Assembly (NCBI GenBank): GCA_018401115.1
Contig: JAGYKX010000007.1
Coordinates: 124,001 to 188,000 of the forward strand
Source: Flavobacteriaceae bacterium
GTDB taxonomy: Bacteria; Bacteroidota; Bacteroidia; Flavobacteriales; Flavobacteriaceae
Length of the DNA stretch: 64,000 bases
Reading direction: 5' to 3'
In this document: positions 25,954 to 35,361 of the stretch, piece by piece
Layout of the letters: every line of letters starts with the position of its first letter
Position numbering within the stretch: the first letter of the stretch is position 1
Made by a program: the position numbers and the translations under genes
Notes under the pieces: generated by a model
What the model saw: only the letters and a program-made list of their open reading frames with translations
What the model was told of the DNA's origin: nothing
Databases searched by the model: none

Positions 25954-28767
25954 ATGAAGAAAAAAATATTATTCTTGTTCTTAACAGTAGCTTTCCAAGC
26001 TGCATTTGCTCAATCTGCTATTTCAGGACTTGTCATGGACGGCGATTTTAATGAACCGCTTGCTTTTGCCAATGTTATTGTACGTGAAAAGGGACAAACT
26101 CAAAGTACGCTGGGTTCAATTACAGACTTTGAAGGACGCTATTCTATAATTGTTAAATCAGAAGGTTTTTACGAAGTGGAGTTTTCTTATTTAGGCTATG
26201 AGACCAAAGTAATTAGCGATGTAAAAGTAGGAACTAATGATGAAGTTCAAGTAAATGTTACTTTAAATCCGAGTTCTAACCAATTAGAAGAAGTCGTGAT
26301 CACAGTATCTGCTAAAAAAAACAATGAAGCAGCAGTGTTAGCCATACAAAAAGGAGCCATAACCCTGTTAGATGGTTTATCTGCTCAGACCATGAAAAAG
26401 TCTGGAGATGGAGATGTAGCAGCAGCCATTAAAAGAATACCTGGTGTTTCTGTCCAAGGAGGAAAGTTTGTGTATGTAAGGGGATTAGGAGACCGATATT
26501 CTAAAACACTTTTAGGAAATGTAGAAGTGCCTGGATTAGACCCTGATAGAAATACCCTTCAATTAGATGTATTTCCTACCAATTTGATTGATAATATCTT
26601 AATTAGTAAATCTGCAAGTGCAGATTTACCAGCAGACTTTACTGGAGGTTTGGTAGATGTTATTTTAAAGGATTTTTCAGCAATACCTGAATACAGCGTT
26701 TCAATTTCTGCAGGTTATAATACAAATACTAATTTTAAAAATGCTCCTACACTTCCCGATTATTCACTCAATGCTTTGTCTTTTGACAGTGGAGCTAATG
26801 AGTTACCCTTTAATTCTGTAGTTGATTTTCCAAGACCTGTAAACGTAAATAACGCCCAACAAGAAGCATTTTTAATTTCAAGCACAAACGCCTTTACAAA
26901 ACAAATGGGTGTGAGTAGGGAAAATAATTTTATGGATTACAGTATTGGTGGAACCGCGTCTAACCAGTATAATATCTCTGAAAAAGTATCTATTGGTTTT
27001 ATTGCTTCTATGAATTATAAATTAGATACAGATTATTATGAAAGTGTGGTCAATAGAAGTGTTGCTGTTAGAAATGGTGAGCAGCAAGATTTTGACGGTC
27101 AAGAAGGAGAACTAGGTTCAATTCAATCCATTGCAAGTGGTCTTTTGGGTGTTTCAATAAAGACCGGAAGCTTTAAGCATAACGCAACTATCCTTGCAAT
27201 TAGAAGTGGAGAAAGCAACGGATTTGACGGTATTATAGAAGACTATATTGAAAATCCTTATTCTGGAGTTACTAATACTATGACACACACAGAAAGAGAG
27301 ATCTTAACGGTTCCATTTTCTGGAGCCTATCGATTGAGTGACAAGTTTTCATTTGATTGGAAGTTCGCTCCCTCTGTTGTTAGGGTAAGAGATATTGACT
27401 TTAGAAAATCTGTATTCAATGTTTTGAATAACGGAAATAGAATCATAGACAATTCTTCTACAGCACTTCCGTTAAGACTTTGGAGAGATCTAGAAGAATA
27501 TGGTGTTTCTGCAAAAGCAGATTTAAAATATGACTTTAAATTATTTGGCAAAGCAGGGAATAAATTAAAAATTGGAGTAGCCTATAACACCAAAGACAGA
27601 GAGTTTGGAACAGATCTATTCTCCATTGGTTACAGGGGTAACTCAATGGATTTAGATGGGAATTATGATAATATCCTAAACTCTAGCTTTGTTTGGAATG
27701 CTACTAAAGACACTGGATCTTTTGTAATTGGAGACTACCAGCCCACTAATCAATATAAAGCTCAAAATGAAACAGCTGGAGCCTATCTATCTACAGAATT
27801 AAATGTTTCAGAAAAGTTGAAAGCTACCTTAGGGGTAAGGTATGAACAATATAATGTGCTGTATTCTGGTCAAGATGTTTCAGGAGAGGTATATAATGAT
27901 GAGGAGTTTATAGATGTACAGGATTTTTATCCGTCTGCAAACTTTATTTATGCGGTAGACGAAGACACCAATATTAGAGCTTCTTACTCAATGACCACAG
28001 CACGTCCAAGTTTTAAAGAGAACTCAGCAGCCAATATATATGATCCTATAACGGAGCGATTCTTTGTTGGTAATGTTAATTTAAAACCTACCTACATTGA
28101 TAACTTTGATGTTCGTTGGGAACACTATGGTGAAGAGAATAGGTTTATGGCTATTAGTGGTTTCTATAAAAGCTTCGAAAACCCAATAGAAATTAATTAT
28201 TTTGATGTAACTACACCCAATACATTAATTGCGAGAAATACCGAGGAAGCAATTGTATATGGAGTAGAATTAGAGATGAGAAATTCCTTGTATTCGAATG
28301 ACAATTATCGCGTGTCTTTTAATATAAATTCCTCTTTAATTGTGTCTAAACTAGAAATGTCTGAAAATGAATTAATTGCACGCCAATCTGTGGCTGGAGA
28401 TAGACAAATAGACACTTTCCGAAAATTACAAGGACAGTCTCCATACTTGGTTAATGCAGGAATAACTTATAACTTATTTGAAAGTGATTTGGAAGCTGGG
28501 TTGTTTTACAATGTTCAGGGCAGGGCTTTACAAGTCATTGGTGTTGGACAGTTCCCAGATGTTTTTACGGAACCTTTCCACAGTTTAAACTTAAATGCAA
28601 GTAAGCGTTTTGGTGAAAACAAAAAGAAAACACTTACGCTAAAGGTAGACAACTTATTAAATGATGCTATTGAAAGCAGGTTTGATTATTTTGGAAACAC
28701 AGATTTTATTTTTTCTAGTCTTAATCCGGGGGTAAATGTATCCTTAGCGTTTGGCTACAAATTTTAA
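25954..28767 (+). CDS. TonB-dependent receptor with CarboxypepD_reg domain
   Basis: About 937 residues. The signal peptide MKKKILFLFLTVAFQAAFAQ is followed by a carboxypeptidase-regulatory-like domain (about 22-110: ISGLVMDGDFNEPLAFANV). The plug contains AAIKRIPGVSVQGGKFVYVRGLG, and a long 22-strand-type barrel ends in the aromatic C-terminus AFGYKF. I chose the ATG at 25954 since a TTG further up falls inside the preceding hairpin and puts extra residues before the signal peptide. It should take up a large or scarce ligand across the outer membrane. The upstream lipoprotein and PhoBR-like context suggest a phosphorus-related ligand, which is inference only. Confidence 0.92.
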   Translation: MKKKILFLFLTVAFQAAFAQSAISGLVMDGDFNEPLAFANVIVREKGQTQSTLGSITDFEGRYSIIVKSEGFYEVEFSYLGYETKVISDVKVGTNDEVQVNVTLNPSSNQLEEVVITVSAKKNNEAAVLAIQKGAITLLDGLSAQTMKKSGDGDVAAAIKRIPGVSVQGGKFVYVRGLGDRYSKTLLGNVEVPGLDPDRNTLQLDVFPTNLIDNILISKSASADLPADFTGGLVDVILKDFSAIPEYSVSISAGYNTNTNFKNAPTLPDYSLNALSFDSGANELPFNSVVDFPRPVNVNNAQQEAFLISSTNAFTKQMGVSRENNFMDYSIGGTASNQYNISEKVSIGFIASMNYKLDTDYYESVVNRSVAVRNGEQQDFDGQEGELGSIQSIASGLLGVSIKTGSFKHNATILAIRSGESNGFDGIIEDYIENPYSGVTNTMTHTEREILTVPFSGAYRLSDKFSFDWKFAPSVVRVRDIDFRKSVFNVLNNGNRIIDNSSTALPLRLWRDLEEYGVSAKADLKYDFKLFGKAGNKLKIGVAYNTKDREFGTDLFSIGYRGNSMDLDGNYDNILNSSFVWNATKDTGSFVIGDYQPTNQYKAQNETAGAYLSTELNVSEKLKATLGVRYEQYNVLYSGQDVSGEVYNDEEFIDVQDFYPSANFIYAVDEDTNIRASYSMTTARPSFKENSAANIYDPITERFFVGNVNLKPTYIDNFDVRWEHYGEENRFMAISGFYKSFENPIEINYFDVTTPNTLIARNTEEAIVYGVELEMRNSLYSNDNYRVSFNINSSLIVSKLEMSENELIARQSVAGDRQIDTFRKLQGQSPYLVNAGITYNLFESDLEAGLFYNVQGRALQVIGVGQFPDVFTEPFHSLNLNASKRFGENKKKTLTLKVDNLLNDAIESRFDYFGNTDFIFSSLNPGVNVSLAFGYKF

Positions 28768-28790
28768 TTGTTTTTATTATTTAGTTTTAA

Positions 28791-28818
28791 AACCCGGCTT
28801 CCAGCCGGGTTTTTTTTT
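28791..28818 (+). terminator. Rho-independent terminator after the receptor
   Basis: Stem AACCCGGCT/AGCCGGGTT with loop TCC is followed by a run of T to 28818. Confidence 0.92.
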
Positions 28819-28909
28819 GCCCACTGCACAAATCAAGAGACTCGTTAACAACTAATTAAGATTAGCGTAACAAAAAAAATGTATCTTTATTGTACAAAAC
28901 AATATTTTT

Positions 28910-29215
28910 TTGAAAAAAGTCCTCTACATACTTTTGTTCTTTGTGTTTGCTGTTGGTTTTGCACAGCAAAATGAGTATACAGAAATTCCTGGGTTAAAAA
29001 TTTATCCCAATCCAGTGACCCAAGGCAAAGTATTCATTGAGACAGACCTTGTAGGCCCAAAAAAAATTATTTTATTTAACGTCTTTGGAACTCCGGTACT
29101 TGAAAAAATTATCAAAACAAAAGAGTTGCCCCTTCCAAAGATCAAGCCTGGTATTTACGTTATTAAAATCTTTGCTGAAGCAAAAAGCAGTACTAGGAAA
29201 CTAGTGATCAAATAA
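28910..29215 (+). CDS. Minimal secreted protein consisting of a T9SS sorting domain
   Basis: 101 residues: a signal peptide (about 1-18, ending FAQ), then almost only a type A T9SS C-terminal sorting domain. This domain has the opening LKIYPNPV, the middle IILFNVFGTPVLEK and the end GIYVIKI...TRKLVIK. There is no cargo domain. The start appears to be TTG; the nearest upstream ATG (28879) is out of frame. Such domains are recognised by the type IX secretion machinery and usually removed. It is separated from the receptor by a strong terminator. The function of a cargo-free sorting domain is unclear. Confidence 0.8.
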   Translation: MKKVLYILLFFVFAVGFAQQNEYTEIPGLKIYPNPVTQGKVFIETDLVGPKKIILFNVFGTPVLEKIIKTKELPLPKIKPGIYVIKIFAEAKSSTRKLVIK

Positions 29216-29269
29216 AATTCCCTTCCTATTTTCCACCCATCCTCTCCAGATTTTCTTTCGAATAAAAGT

Positions 29270-29277
29270 TATATTTG
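29270..29277 (+). promoter_or_regulatory. -7 promoter element of tyrS (TATATTTG)
   Basis: A perfect TAnnTTTG match 14 bases before the ATG at 29292. No TTG at the expected -33. Confidence 0.5.
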
Positions 29278-29291
29278 TTTTCTAATCTTTT

Positions 29292-30599
29292 ATGGAACTG
29301 AGAATGCTTACAAATTTTATTGTTGAATTGAAATGGAGGGGTATGTTGCACGACGTCATGCCCGAAACTGAGGAACACTTATTAAGTGAAATGCGCGCTG
29401 CATATTTGGGTATAGATCCTACTGCAGACTCTTTACATATTGGTCACTTAGTAGGTGTTATGCTATTAAAGCATTTTCAAATTGCGGGTCATAAACCCTA
29501 TGCATTAATTGGTGGAGCGACAGGAATGATTGGTGATCCGTCAGGAAAATCAAATGAGCGAAATTTACTGGATGAAGCCACCCTGAGACACAACCAGGCC
29601 GCTTTAAAAGAACAACTTTCCAGATTTTTAGACTTTGATTCACAGGCACCTAATGCAGCCGTTCTTGTAAATAATTATGACTGGATGAAAGATTTTTCTT
29701 TTCTATCCTTTATCAGAGACGTTGGTAAGCATATTACAGTAAACTATATGATGGCCAAAGACTCTGTAAAAAAAAGACTTTCCTCAGAAGCTGCTGAGGG
29801 CATGTCATTTACTGAATTTACCTATCAATTGGTCCAAGGTTATGACTTCTTACACCTGTATAAAAACTTCCAGTGCACCTTGCAAATGGGTGGATCTGAC
29901 CAGTGGGGAAATATCACTACAGGAACGGAACTCATCAGGAGGATTGGAGGAGGTAAAGGATACGCATTAACTTGCCCACTGATTACTAAAGCAGACGGAA
30001 CCAAATTTGGGAAAACAGAAGGGGGCAACATTTGGTTAGACGCCAAGAGAACCTCTCCTTATGCATTTTTCCAATATTGGCTAAATACCTCCGATGTAGA
30101 TGCAGAGAAATACATTAAAATATTCACTTTATTAAACCAAGAAACCATTACAAAATTGGTTAATGATCACCAAAATGCACCTCATTTAAGACTGCTTCAA
30201 AAGAATCTTGCTAAAGAAGTAACTACAGCTGTACATGGTAATGAAGCGTATGAAAATGCCGTAAAAGCCAGTGATATTCTATTTGGGAAAACTACTGCAG
30301 ACGCGGTAAAAGCATTAGATACCCAAACCTTTCTAGCGGTTTTCGAAGGGGTTCCTCAGGCTGTACTTCCTTTTTCGAATTTGGAAAACGGATTGGATAT
30401 GATCGCAGCTTTATCTGCTGAAACTGGCTTTTTAAAATCCAATGGCGATGCCAGAAGAGAATTAAAACAAAACGCTATTTCTGTAAACAAAGAAAAGGTT
30501 GAAGAAACGTATTTAATTAGTCAAAAAGACCTGATTGATCAGAAGTATGTGTTGCTGCAAAGGGGAAAAAAGAACTACTTTATATTAGTTTTTGAATAA
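29292..30599 (+). CDS. tyrS: Tyrosyl-tRNA synthetase
   Basis: 435 residues, typical bacterial length. The class I signature is SLHIGHLVG and the second signature is KFGKT (KMSKS equivalent). The Tyr/tRNA specificity block [12 protein letters not shown] and a C-terminal S4-like RNA-binding domain (about 365-435) are present. It charges tRNA-Tyr in the cytosol. A second in-frame ATG at 29304 ([16 protein letters not shown]) is an equally plausible start. It is convergent with the LuxE-like gene. Confidence 0.96.
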   Translation: MELRMLTNFIVELKWRGMLHDVMPETEEHLLSEMRAAYLGIDPTADSLHIGHLVGVMLLKHFQIAGHKPYALIGGATGMIGDPSGKSNERNLLDEATLRHNQAALKEQLSRFLDFDSQAPNAAVLVNNYDWMKDFSFLSFIRDVGKHITVNYMMAKDSVKKRLSSEAAEGMSFTEFTYQLVQGYDFLHLYKNFQCTLQMGGSDQWGNITTGTELIRRIGGGKGYALTCPLITKADGTKFGKTEGGNIWLDAKRTSPYAFFQYWLNTSDVDAEKYIKIFTLLNQETITKLVNDHQNAPHLRLLQKNLAKEVTTAVHGNEAYENAVKASDILFGKTTADAVKALDTQTFLAVFEGVPQAVLPFSNLENGLDMIAALSAETGFLKSNGDARRELKQNAISVNKEKVEETYLISQKDLIDQKYVLLQRGKKNYFILVFE

Positions 30600-30685
30600 C
30601 GTTATAGAATACTATATGCCTCTCATAAAACCACTCTAAAATTAGGTTACAGTTAATATATAAGCCAGTATTGACCGAAAAACTG

Positions 30686-31723
30686 CTAAGGCACCAATAA
30701 ATTACAGCCTCTAATAGCGGCATTGTCAAAACGACCTAAGATAGAGAAGCCTTTGTTTTTAAAAGTCTTTCCTAGATCTTGGGTGGCAATAAATGCGCAG
30801 GAATGTAAGTTGGCAAAGTCAATGACATTTACGCCTCCTGTTTTTCCGTCACCCACAAAATTAAAGGGGTCTTCCGTATCTCTAATCAGTATTTTCATCC
30901 ATGGAGGCGTGTTAAAAATACCATCTCCTTTGGAGTAAGCTTGAGACAAAAGTTCTGTCATTCCATATTCTGAATGAATTTTGGAAACGCCAAAACCCTT
31001 GGTTAAATTTTCATGAAGTGCCTCCCTGATCATTTCTTTTCGCCTACCTTTCATGCCACCAGTTTCCATTACTATAGTGTTTTTTAAAGACATGGAATAT
31101 TTTTCACTAAAATCCAGTAAAGCAAAAGAAACCCCGATCAAAAATATAGGAGTGTTTTTTGACTCCAATTCTAATAAAGTTCTATGGAGCGCTTCGTGGT
31201 TATTCAGGTAAAAACCAGATTGAAGGTGGCCACTTTTTGCAATGAAATCTTCTGCCATATAAATTAAAGAAGATCCCTCTCTTTCTAAATAAGCAGGTAA
31301 TAAAGCCAAAACACAGTAGTTCTCTACTGGGCCATAAAAAATCTCAAAAGCAGTCATGTAGCTGGCTTCATATAGCGATAAGTCGGGAACATAATGCTTT
31401 GATGTTTCAGATCCACTGGTTCCACTAGAGGTAAAATGAAAAAGTGGATTTTCCCTTTTATCTAAAAGTTTTGTCTCAGGAAAAGTTGTTGGCGGTTCAA
31501 GAGGCATCTGTGTAATAACCTGGTGGGTCTTAAAGAATGAGATAGGTAAAAAGGGAATGTCCTCAATGGTTTGAACGTGCTCAGGAGTCTTTTTGATTAA
31601 GCGGCAAAATTCGTGGTATACCGTATTGTATTTATATTGAAATGCAAATAATTCCAAAGCGTAGGCTTTAAATGCCTCTTGGGTATTTTCTAACGAAAAA
31701 GGAGCAGGAAAAATAGCTTTCAT
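30686..31723 (-). CDS. LuxE-like acyl-protein synthetase/acyl-adenylating enzyme
   Basis: About 345 residues. The glycine/serine-rich nucleotide loop FTSSGTSGSETSKHYV and SEYGMTELLSQAY resemble the adenylate-forming core of LuxE-type long-chain acyl-protein synthetases. I chose the ATG at 31723 (KAIFPAPFSLENTQ); a longer reading would run into the divergent gene. A minus-strand -7 element sits directly upstream. The substrate is probably a carboxylic or fatty acid; no lux genes are nearby, so bioluminescence is not implied. It may pair with the divergent SDR gene. Confidence 0.82.
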   Translation of the reverse strand: MKAIFPAPFSLENTQEAFKAYALELFAFQYKYNTVYHEFCRLIKKTPEHVQTIEDIPFLPISFFKTHQVITQMPLEPPTTFPETKLLDKRENPLFHFTSSGTSGSETSKHYVPDLSLYEASYMTAFEIFYGPVENYCVLALLPAYLEREGSSLIYMAEDFIAKSGHLQSGFYLNNHEALHRTLLELESKNTPIFLIGVSFALLDFSEKYSMSLKNTIVMETGGMKGRRKEMIREALHENLTKGFGVSKIHSEYGMTELLSQAYSKGDGIFNTPPWMKILIRDTEDPFNFVGDGKTGGVNVIDFANLHSCAFIATQDLGKTFKNKGFSILGRFDNAAIRGCNLLVP

Positions 31724-31727
31724 GGGG

Positions 31728-31757
31728 CAAAAATAGGGAATAAAAAACGTAATTTTG
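31728..31757. promoter_or_regulatory. Divergent -7 elements within a 39-bp gap
   Basis: Minus strand: TATTTTTG (31735-31728), four bases before the ATG at 31723. Plus strand: TAATTTTG (31750-31757), five bases before the ATG at 31763. Both fit TAnnTTTG and both imply leaderless transcripts. No -33 TTG at the usual spacing for either. Confidence 0.5.
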
Positions 31758-31762
31758 AGAAT

Positions 31763-32770
31763 ATGATACTTGTTACTGGAGGTACCGGCTTGGTAGGTGC
31801 CCATCTTCTTTTTAGTCTATGTGAGGACCGTCAGCTGTGTAGGGCCATTTACAGAGATGTAAAGGGATTAGAGGACGTAAAGAAATTATTTATTTTATAC
31901 GGCGACCTTAACTTAGCTCGCTATAAGACCATAGAATGGGTACTTGGAGATATATTGGACCTAGAGGAATTAAGCCTTGCTTTTAAAGAAGTTAACACTG
32001 TATATCACTGTGCTGCCCATATCTCCTTTGATCCCAGTGCATACAAAACCCTTAAATCTGTCAATGTTACAGGAACAGCTCATATGGTAAATCTTGCCTT
32101 AGACTACAAGGTGGGTGCTTTTTGTTATGTGAGTTCCATTGCTGCACTTGGAAAATCAGATACCCAAAAACACATAACAGAGGAGACAAATTGGAATATT
32201 AGCGATCCAAATGTATACGCCCTAACAAAGTATGAAGCAGAACTAGAGGTGTGGAGGGGTATTTGGGAAGGACTTTCTGCCTCCATTATAAACCCCGGTG
32301 TAATTCTAGGCCCTGGATTTTGGAAAAAAGGGAGTGGTAAATTGTTTTCATTTGCTCAAAAAGGCAGTCCGTTCTATTTCCCCGGTGGCTCAGGTTTTGT
32401 TGGAGTTAAGGATGTTGTGAACGCCATGCTACTCAGTGTTAAAACAAAAAAATGGGGAGAACGTTTTATTTGTGTGTCAGAAAATATTTCTTACCAGGAG
32501 CTGTTTGGATACATGGCAGACGGATTTAGGTTAAAAAAACCAACCTATAAACTCCCTTTTTGGGTCCTTGAAATCCTTTGGCGCTTAGATTTTATTAAGA
32601 GTTTGTTTTTAAAGGGCAACAGAAAAATAACAAAACACACACTAAAAGGGCTCAGATCTAGAGATTTTTACGATGCCAATAAATCCAGTCAAACGTTAAA
32701 TTTGGAATATACCCCTATTAAAAAAGTAATAGCAGAATGTTGTAACCTATTTAAAAACAATATTCCATAA
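31763..32770 (+). CDS. NAD-dependent epimerase/dehydratase (extended SDR)
   Basis: 335 residues. The N-terminal Rossmann motif is MILVTGGTGLVGAHLL (GxxGxxG). The catalytic region has a Ser pair (CYVSSIAALG) and the Tyr-x-x-x-Lys motif in YALTKYEAE. These are features of extended short-chain dehydrogenases acting on sugar nucleotides, steroids or carbonyl groups. The substrate is unknown. It starts 39 bases from the divergent LuxE-like gene; an acyl-adenylating enzyme beside a reductase would make a plausible lipid or carboxylate pathway, which is an inference. Confidence 0.88.
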   Translation: MILVTGGTGLVGAHLLFSLCEDRQLCRAIYRDVKGLEDVKKLFILYGDLNLARYKTIEWVLGDILDLEELSLAFKEVNTVYHCAAHISFDPSAYKTLKSVNVTGTAHMVNLALDYKVGAFCYVSSIAALGKSDTQKHITEETNWNISDPNVYALTKYEAELEVWRGIWEGLSASIINPGVILGPGFWKKGSGKLFSFAQKGSPFYFPGGSGFVGVKDVVNAMLLSVKTKKWGERFICVSENISYQELFGYMADGFRLKKPTYKLPFWVLEILWRLDFIKSLFLKGNRKITKHTLKGLRSRDFYDANKSSQTLNLEYTPIKKVIAECCNLFKNNIP

Positions 32771-32781
32771 AGGAACTTCAA

Positions 32782-33141
32782 TTATTCCAGAACGCTAGAA
32801 GCTTTAGCGGCCTTGTCGTAATTAGTTTTTAAGGCCTGTAGGCGTTTCTCTACCCTGCGGTATATAATTTCGTATTGCAATGGCTTTGAGGCGTAATACA
32901 AGTCATTTTGAGCGTACACTGTACTGTCTATATCGTACTTTTTATAGATGTATCCCAATGGAGTAATAGATTGCTCTTTAAACTGAGACCTGTCTGCAGT
33001 TACTGCTGCATTTAATACGGCCATATCATAAACTATAGATTCCATCTGATCCAAAGACAACACTCTTTTTGGTTTAGGCACAACTTGGTTGCTACAAGAA
33101 GTTACTAAAGAGAGTAGGGTAAAAAAGAACAGTTGCTTCAT
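32782..33141 (-). CDS. DUF4296 lipoprotein
   Basis: 119 residues, lipobox VTSC (Cys16), then a helical domain (LSLDQMESIVYDMAVLNAAV ... YKKYDIDSTVYAQNDLYYAS) that matches DUF4296 as I know it from Bacteroidota. Function unknown. It lies one base downstream of the dihydroorotase gene on the same strand, and the linkage with that gene and the DPM1-like gene recurs in Flavobacteriia from memory. It is probably periplasmic or outer-membrane attached. Confidence 0.85.
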   Translation of the reverse strand: MKQLFFFTLLSLVTSCSNQVVPKPKRVLSLDQMESIVYDMAVLNAAVTADRSQFKEQSITPLGYIYKKYDIDSTVYAQNDLYYASKPLQYEIIYRRVEKRLQALKTNYDKAAKASSVLE

Positions 33142-33142
33142 A

Positions 33143-34480
33143 TTAATCTCTGTTAAAATTAAGTCTCATGGCATTTTTATGATCACTAATCAAACCATTG
33201 TCATAAGCCAAGTGTCCGTTGACAAATGTTTTGTGAACGCTATTTGAAAAACGCGTCCCAGTAAATGGAGACCAGCCACATAAGGCGACAATATTTTCAG
33301 CATTTACTGTCCATGGGCTGTTGGGTTTTATCAAAACCAAGTCTGCATAGTAGCCCTCTCTTAAATAGCCTCGCCTATCAATATTGAATAAAATAGCTGG
33401 GTTGTGACACATCTTCTGAACCATTGTTGGCAAAGACAGTATCCCTTGGTCTACTTTTTCTAACATACCTACCAATACATGCTGTACAAGTGGGCCTCCA
33501 GAAGGTGCTTTGGCATACTTCTGCTGTTTTTCTTCTAAAGTATGGGGGGCGTGATCTGTTGCGATTATATCTATGCGATCATCTAATAAGGCTTCCCATA
33601 AACCCGCTCTGTCATTAACTGTTTTAACCGCTGGATTCCATTTAATTAAGCTTCCTTTCTCTGCGTAATCCTCCTCTGAAAACCAAAGGTGGTGTAAACA
33701 CACCTCTGCAGTAATTTTTTTGTCTTTTAAGGGAATGTCATTTCTAAATAAGGCCGTTTCTTTCGCTGTAGAAAGGTGAAAAACGTGTAGCCTCGCACCA
33801 GTCTCTTTAGCCAGTGCAACAGCTTTTGAAGAAGACAAATAACAGGCTTCTTCTGAGCGAATTTTAGGGTGGGCATCCATAGGGATGTCTTCGCCGTAAC
33901 GCTCAGTATAAGCGGTCATATTTGCCCTAATAGTTCCCTCGTCTTCGCAATGGGTGCAAATCACCAATTCGGTGTTTTTAAAAATGCCTTCTAATACTTT
34001 TTGGTTGTCTACTAGCATATTCCCAGTAGAGGATCCTAAAAATAACTTTACATTAGAAGTAGCGTTTTTATCCAAACGCTTTAATTCCTCTAAATTATCA
34101 TTGGTCCCACCAAACGGGAAGGCATAATTGGCAAAGGAGCTTTTTGCTCCTAAAGCAAACTTAGCCTCTAAAGCATCAATCGTAGTGGTTTGCGGGTTGG
34201 TGTTTGGCTGTTCCATAAAGGTTGTTATACCTCCTGCTACAGCTGCCCTACTCTCAGAATAAATAGTGCCTTTATGCGTAAGACCCGGTTCTCTAAAATG
34301 GACTTGATCGTCTATAATTCCTGGTAACACCCACATGCCATTTGCCTCTACTACAGTAGCATTGGGATGAGAAAGATCTTTACCTATCTTTTCAATAAAG
34401 TGGTCTTTGATTAAGACGTCGGCCTGAAAGGCCAAACTCTCATTGACTAAAGTTCCATTCTTTATTATCGTATACCCCAT
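33143..34480 (-). CDS. Dihydroorotase-like amidohydrolase
   Basis: 445 residues of the amidohydrolase superfamily. The metal motif usually D-x-H-x-H reads IDDQVHFREPG here: Gln59 replaces the first metal His, His61 remains. Other ligand-type residues are present: His in ICTHCEDE, His in LHVFHLST, and Asp in IATDHAPHTLEEK. The overall match is to dihydroorotases (pyrimidine synthesis, carbamoyl-aspartate to dihydroorotate). The Gln substitution raises the question of altered metal content. It starts one base after the stop of the DPM1-like gene. Confidence 0.86.
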   Translation of the reverse strand: MGYTIIKNGTLVNESLAFQADVLIKDHFIEKIGKDLSHPNATVVEANGMWVLPGIIDDQVHFREPGLTHKGTIYSESRAAVAGGITTFMEQPNTNPQTTTIDALEAKFALGAKSSFANYAFPFGGTNDNLEELKRLDKNATSNVKLFLGSSTGNMLVDNQKVLEGIFKNTELVICTHCEDEGTIRANMTAYTERYGEDIPMDAHPKIRSEEACYLSSSKAVALAKETGARLHVFHLSTAKETALFRNDIPLKDKKITAEVCLHHLWFSEEDYAEKGSLIKWNPAVKTVNDRAGLWEALLDDRIDIIATDHAPHTLEEKQQKYAKAPSGGPLVQHVLVGMLEKVDQGILSLPTMVQKMCHNPAILFNIDRRGYLREGYYADLVLIKPNSPWTVNAENIVALCGWSPFTGTRFSNSVHKTFVNGHLAYDNGLISDHKNAMRLNFNRD

Positions 34481-34481
34481 T

Positions 34482-35210
34482 TTAAAAATTATTTTTATTA
34501 AAAATACTTTGCCATTTGAGCTTTAAAACGCCAATAATGGCTTCGCCAACTATGGCGCTACTCATCTTTGATTTTCCCAACTCTCTGTCTTTAAAAACAA
34601 TTGGAACCTCTTCAATGACAAAACCTAAAACATGTGCCCTAAATTTCATTTCTATCTGGAAAGCATATCCAACAAATCGCACCCGATCCAAAGGAATGGC
34701 TTCTAGAACGCTTCTGGTGTAACAAACAAATCCTGCAGTTGGATCGTGTACCCTCATTCCTGTAATAAGTTTCACATAAAAAGACGCCCCGTAGGAGATT
34801 AAAATTCTGTATAAAGGCCAATTCACCACATTAATTCCCTTTTTATACCTAGAGCCTACTGATAGATCTGCTCCTTGCTCGCAGGCTTCAAATAAGGCTA
34901 TAAGGTCCTTTGGTGGATGTGAAAAATCTGCATCCATTTCAAAAATGTAGTCGTAATGTTTTTTTAAAGCCCACTTAAATCCGTGAATATAAGCAGTCCC
35001 TAAACCTCCTTTGCGGGTTCTTTCTTCTATAAATAGCTTTCCAGGATACTGGTTTTGTAGGGATTTTACTTGTGTTGCCGTACCATCAGGAGATCCGTCG
35101 TCTACAATCAGAACGTGGAAATCCATGGGAAGTTCAAAAACAGCCGCAGTGATTTGGCTAATGTTTTCAATCTCATTATAGGTGGGAATAATAACAAGTC
35201 TATTGGGCAT
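34482..35210 (-). CDS. Polyprenol monophosphomannose synthase-like GT2
   Basis: 242 residues, GT-A fold. VIIPTYNEIENI, VDDGSPDGTATQV and EMDADFSHPP (metal-binding DxD-type) are classic for dolichol/polyprenol-phosphate mannose synthases, as is the VGSRYKKG block. There is no C-terminal membrane anchor, as in the soluble yeast-independent type. It would charge a lipid carrier with mannose or a related sugar at the cytoplasmic face. The GT39 enzyme encoded divergently upstream is the kind that uses such lipid-linked sugars. Confidence 0.9.
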   Translation of the reverse strand: MPNRLVIIPTYNEIENISQITAAVFELPMDFHVLIVDDGSPDGTATQVKSLQNQYPGKLFIEERTRKGGLGTAYIHGFKWALKKHYDYIFEMDADFSHPPKDLIALFEACEQGADLSVGSRYKKGINVVNWPLYRILISYGASFYVKLITGMRVHDPTAGFVCYTRSVLEAIPLDRVRFVGYAFQIEMKFRAHVLGFVIEEVPIVFKDRELGKSKMSSAIVGEAIIGVLKLKWQSIFNKNNF

Positions 35211-35336
35211 GGTTGGACATATTTACGCACAAAAGTAGGATATAAATAGCGTAAAATGAGAATGAAACCGTGGTTTTATGTTTTTTTAAAGCCCTTAAAT
35301 ATAAATTCTAAAAGTAAGGTCTGGCGTAATTATTTG

Positions 35337-35344
35337 TAAATTTG
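35337..35344 (+). promoter_or_regulatory. -7 promoter element (TAAATTTG) before GT39 gene
   Basis: Matches TAnnTTTG, 17 bases before the ATG at 35362; no clear -33. Confidence 0.45.
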
Positions 35345-35361
35345 CGCACGAATCCATAAGA

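Noticed and set aside
30686-32770. Bioluminescence genes (LuxE-like plus reductase)
   Set aside because: No luxA, luxB, luxC or luxD are present and LuxE-like adenylating proteins are common in non-luminous Bacteroidota.
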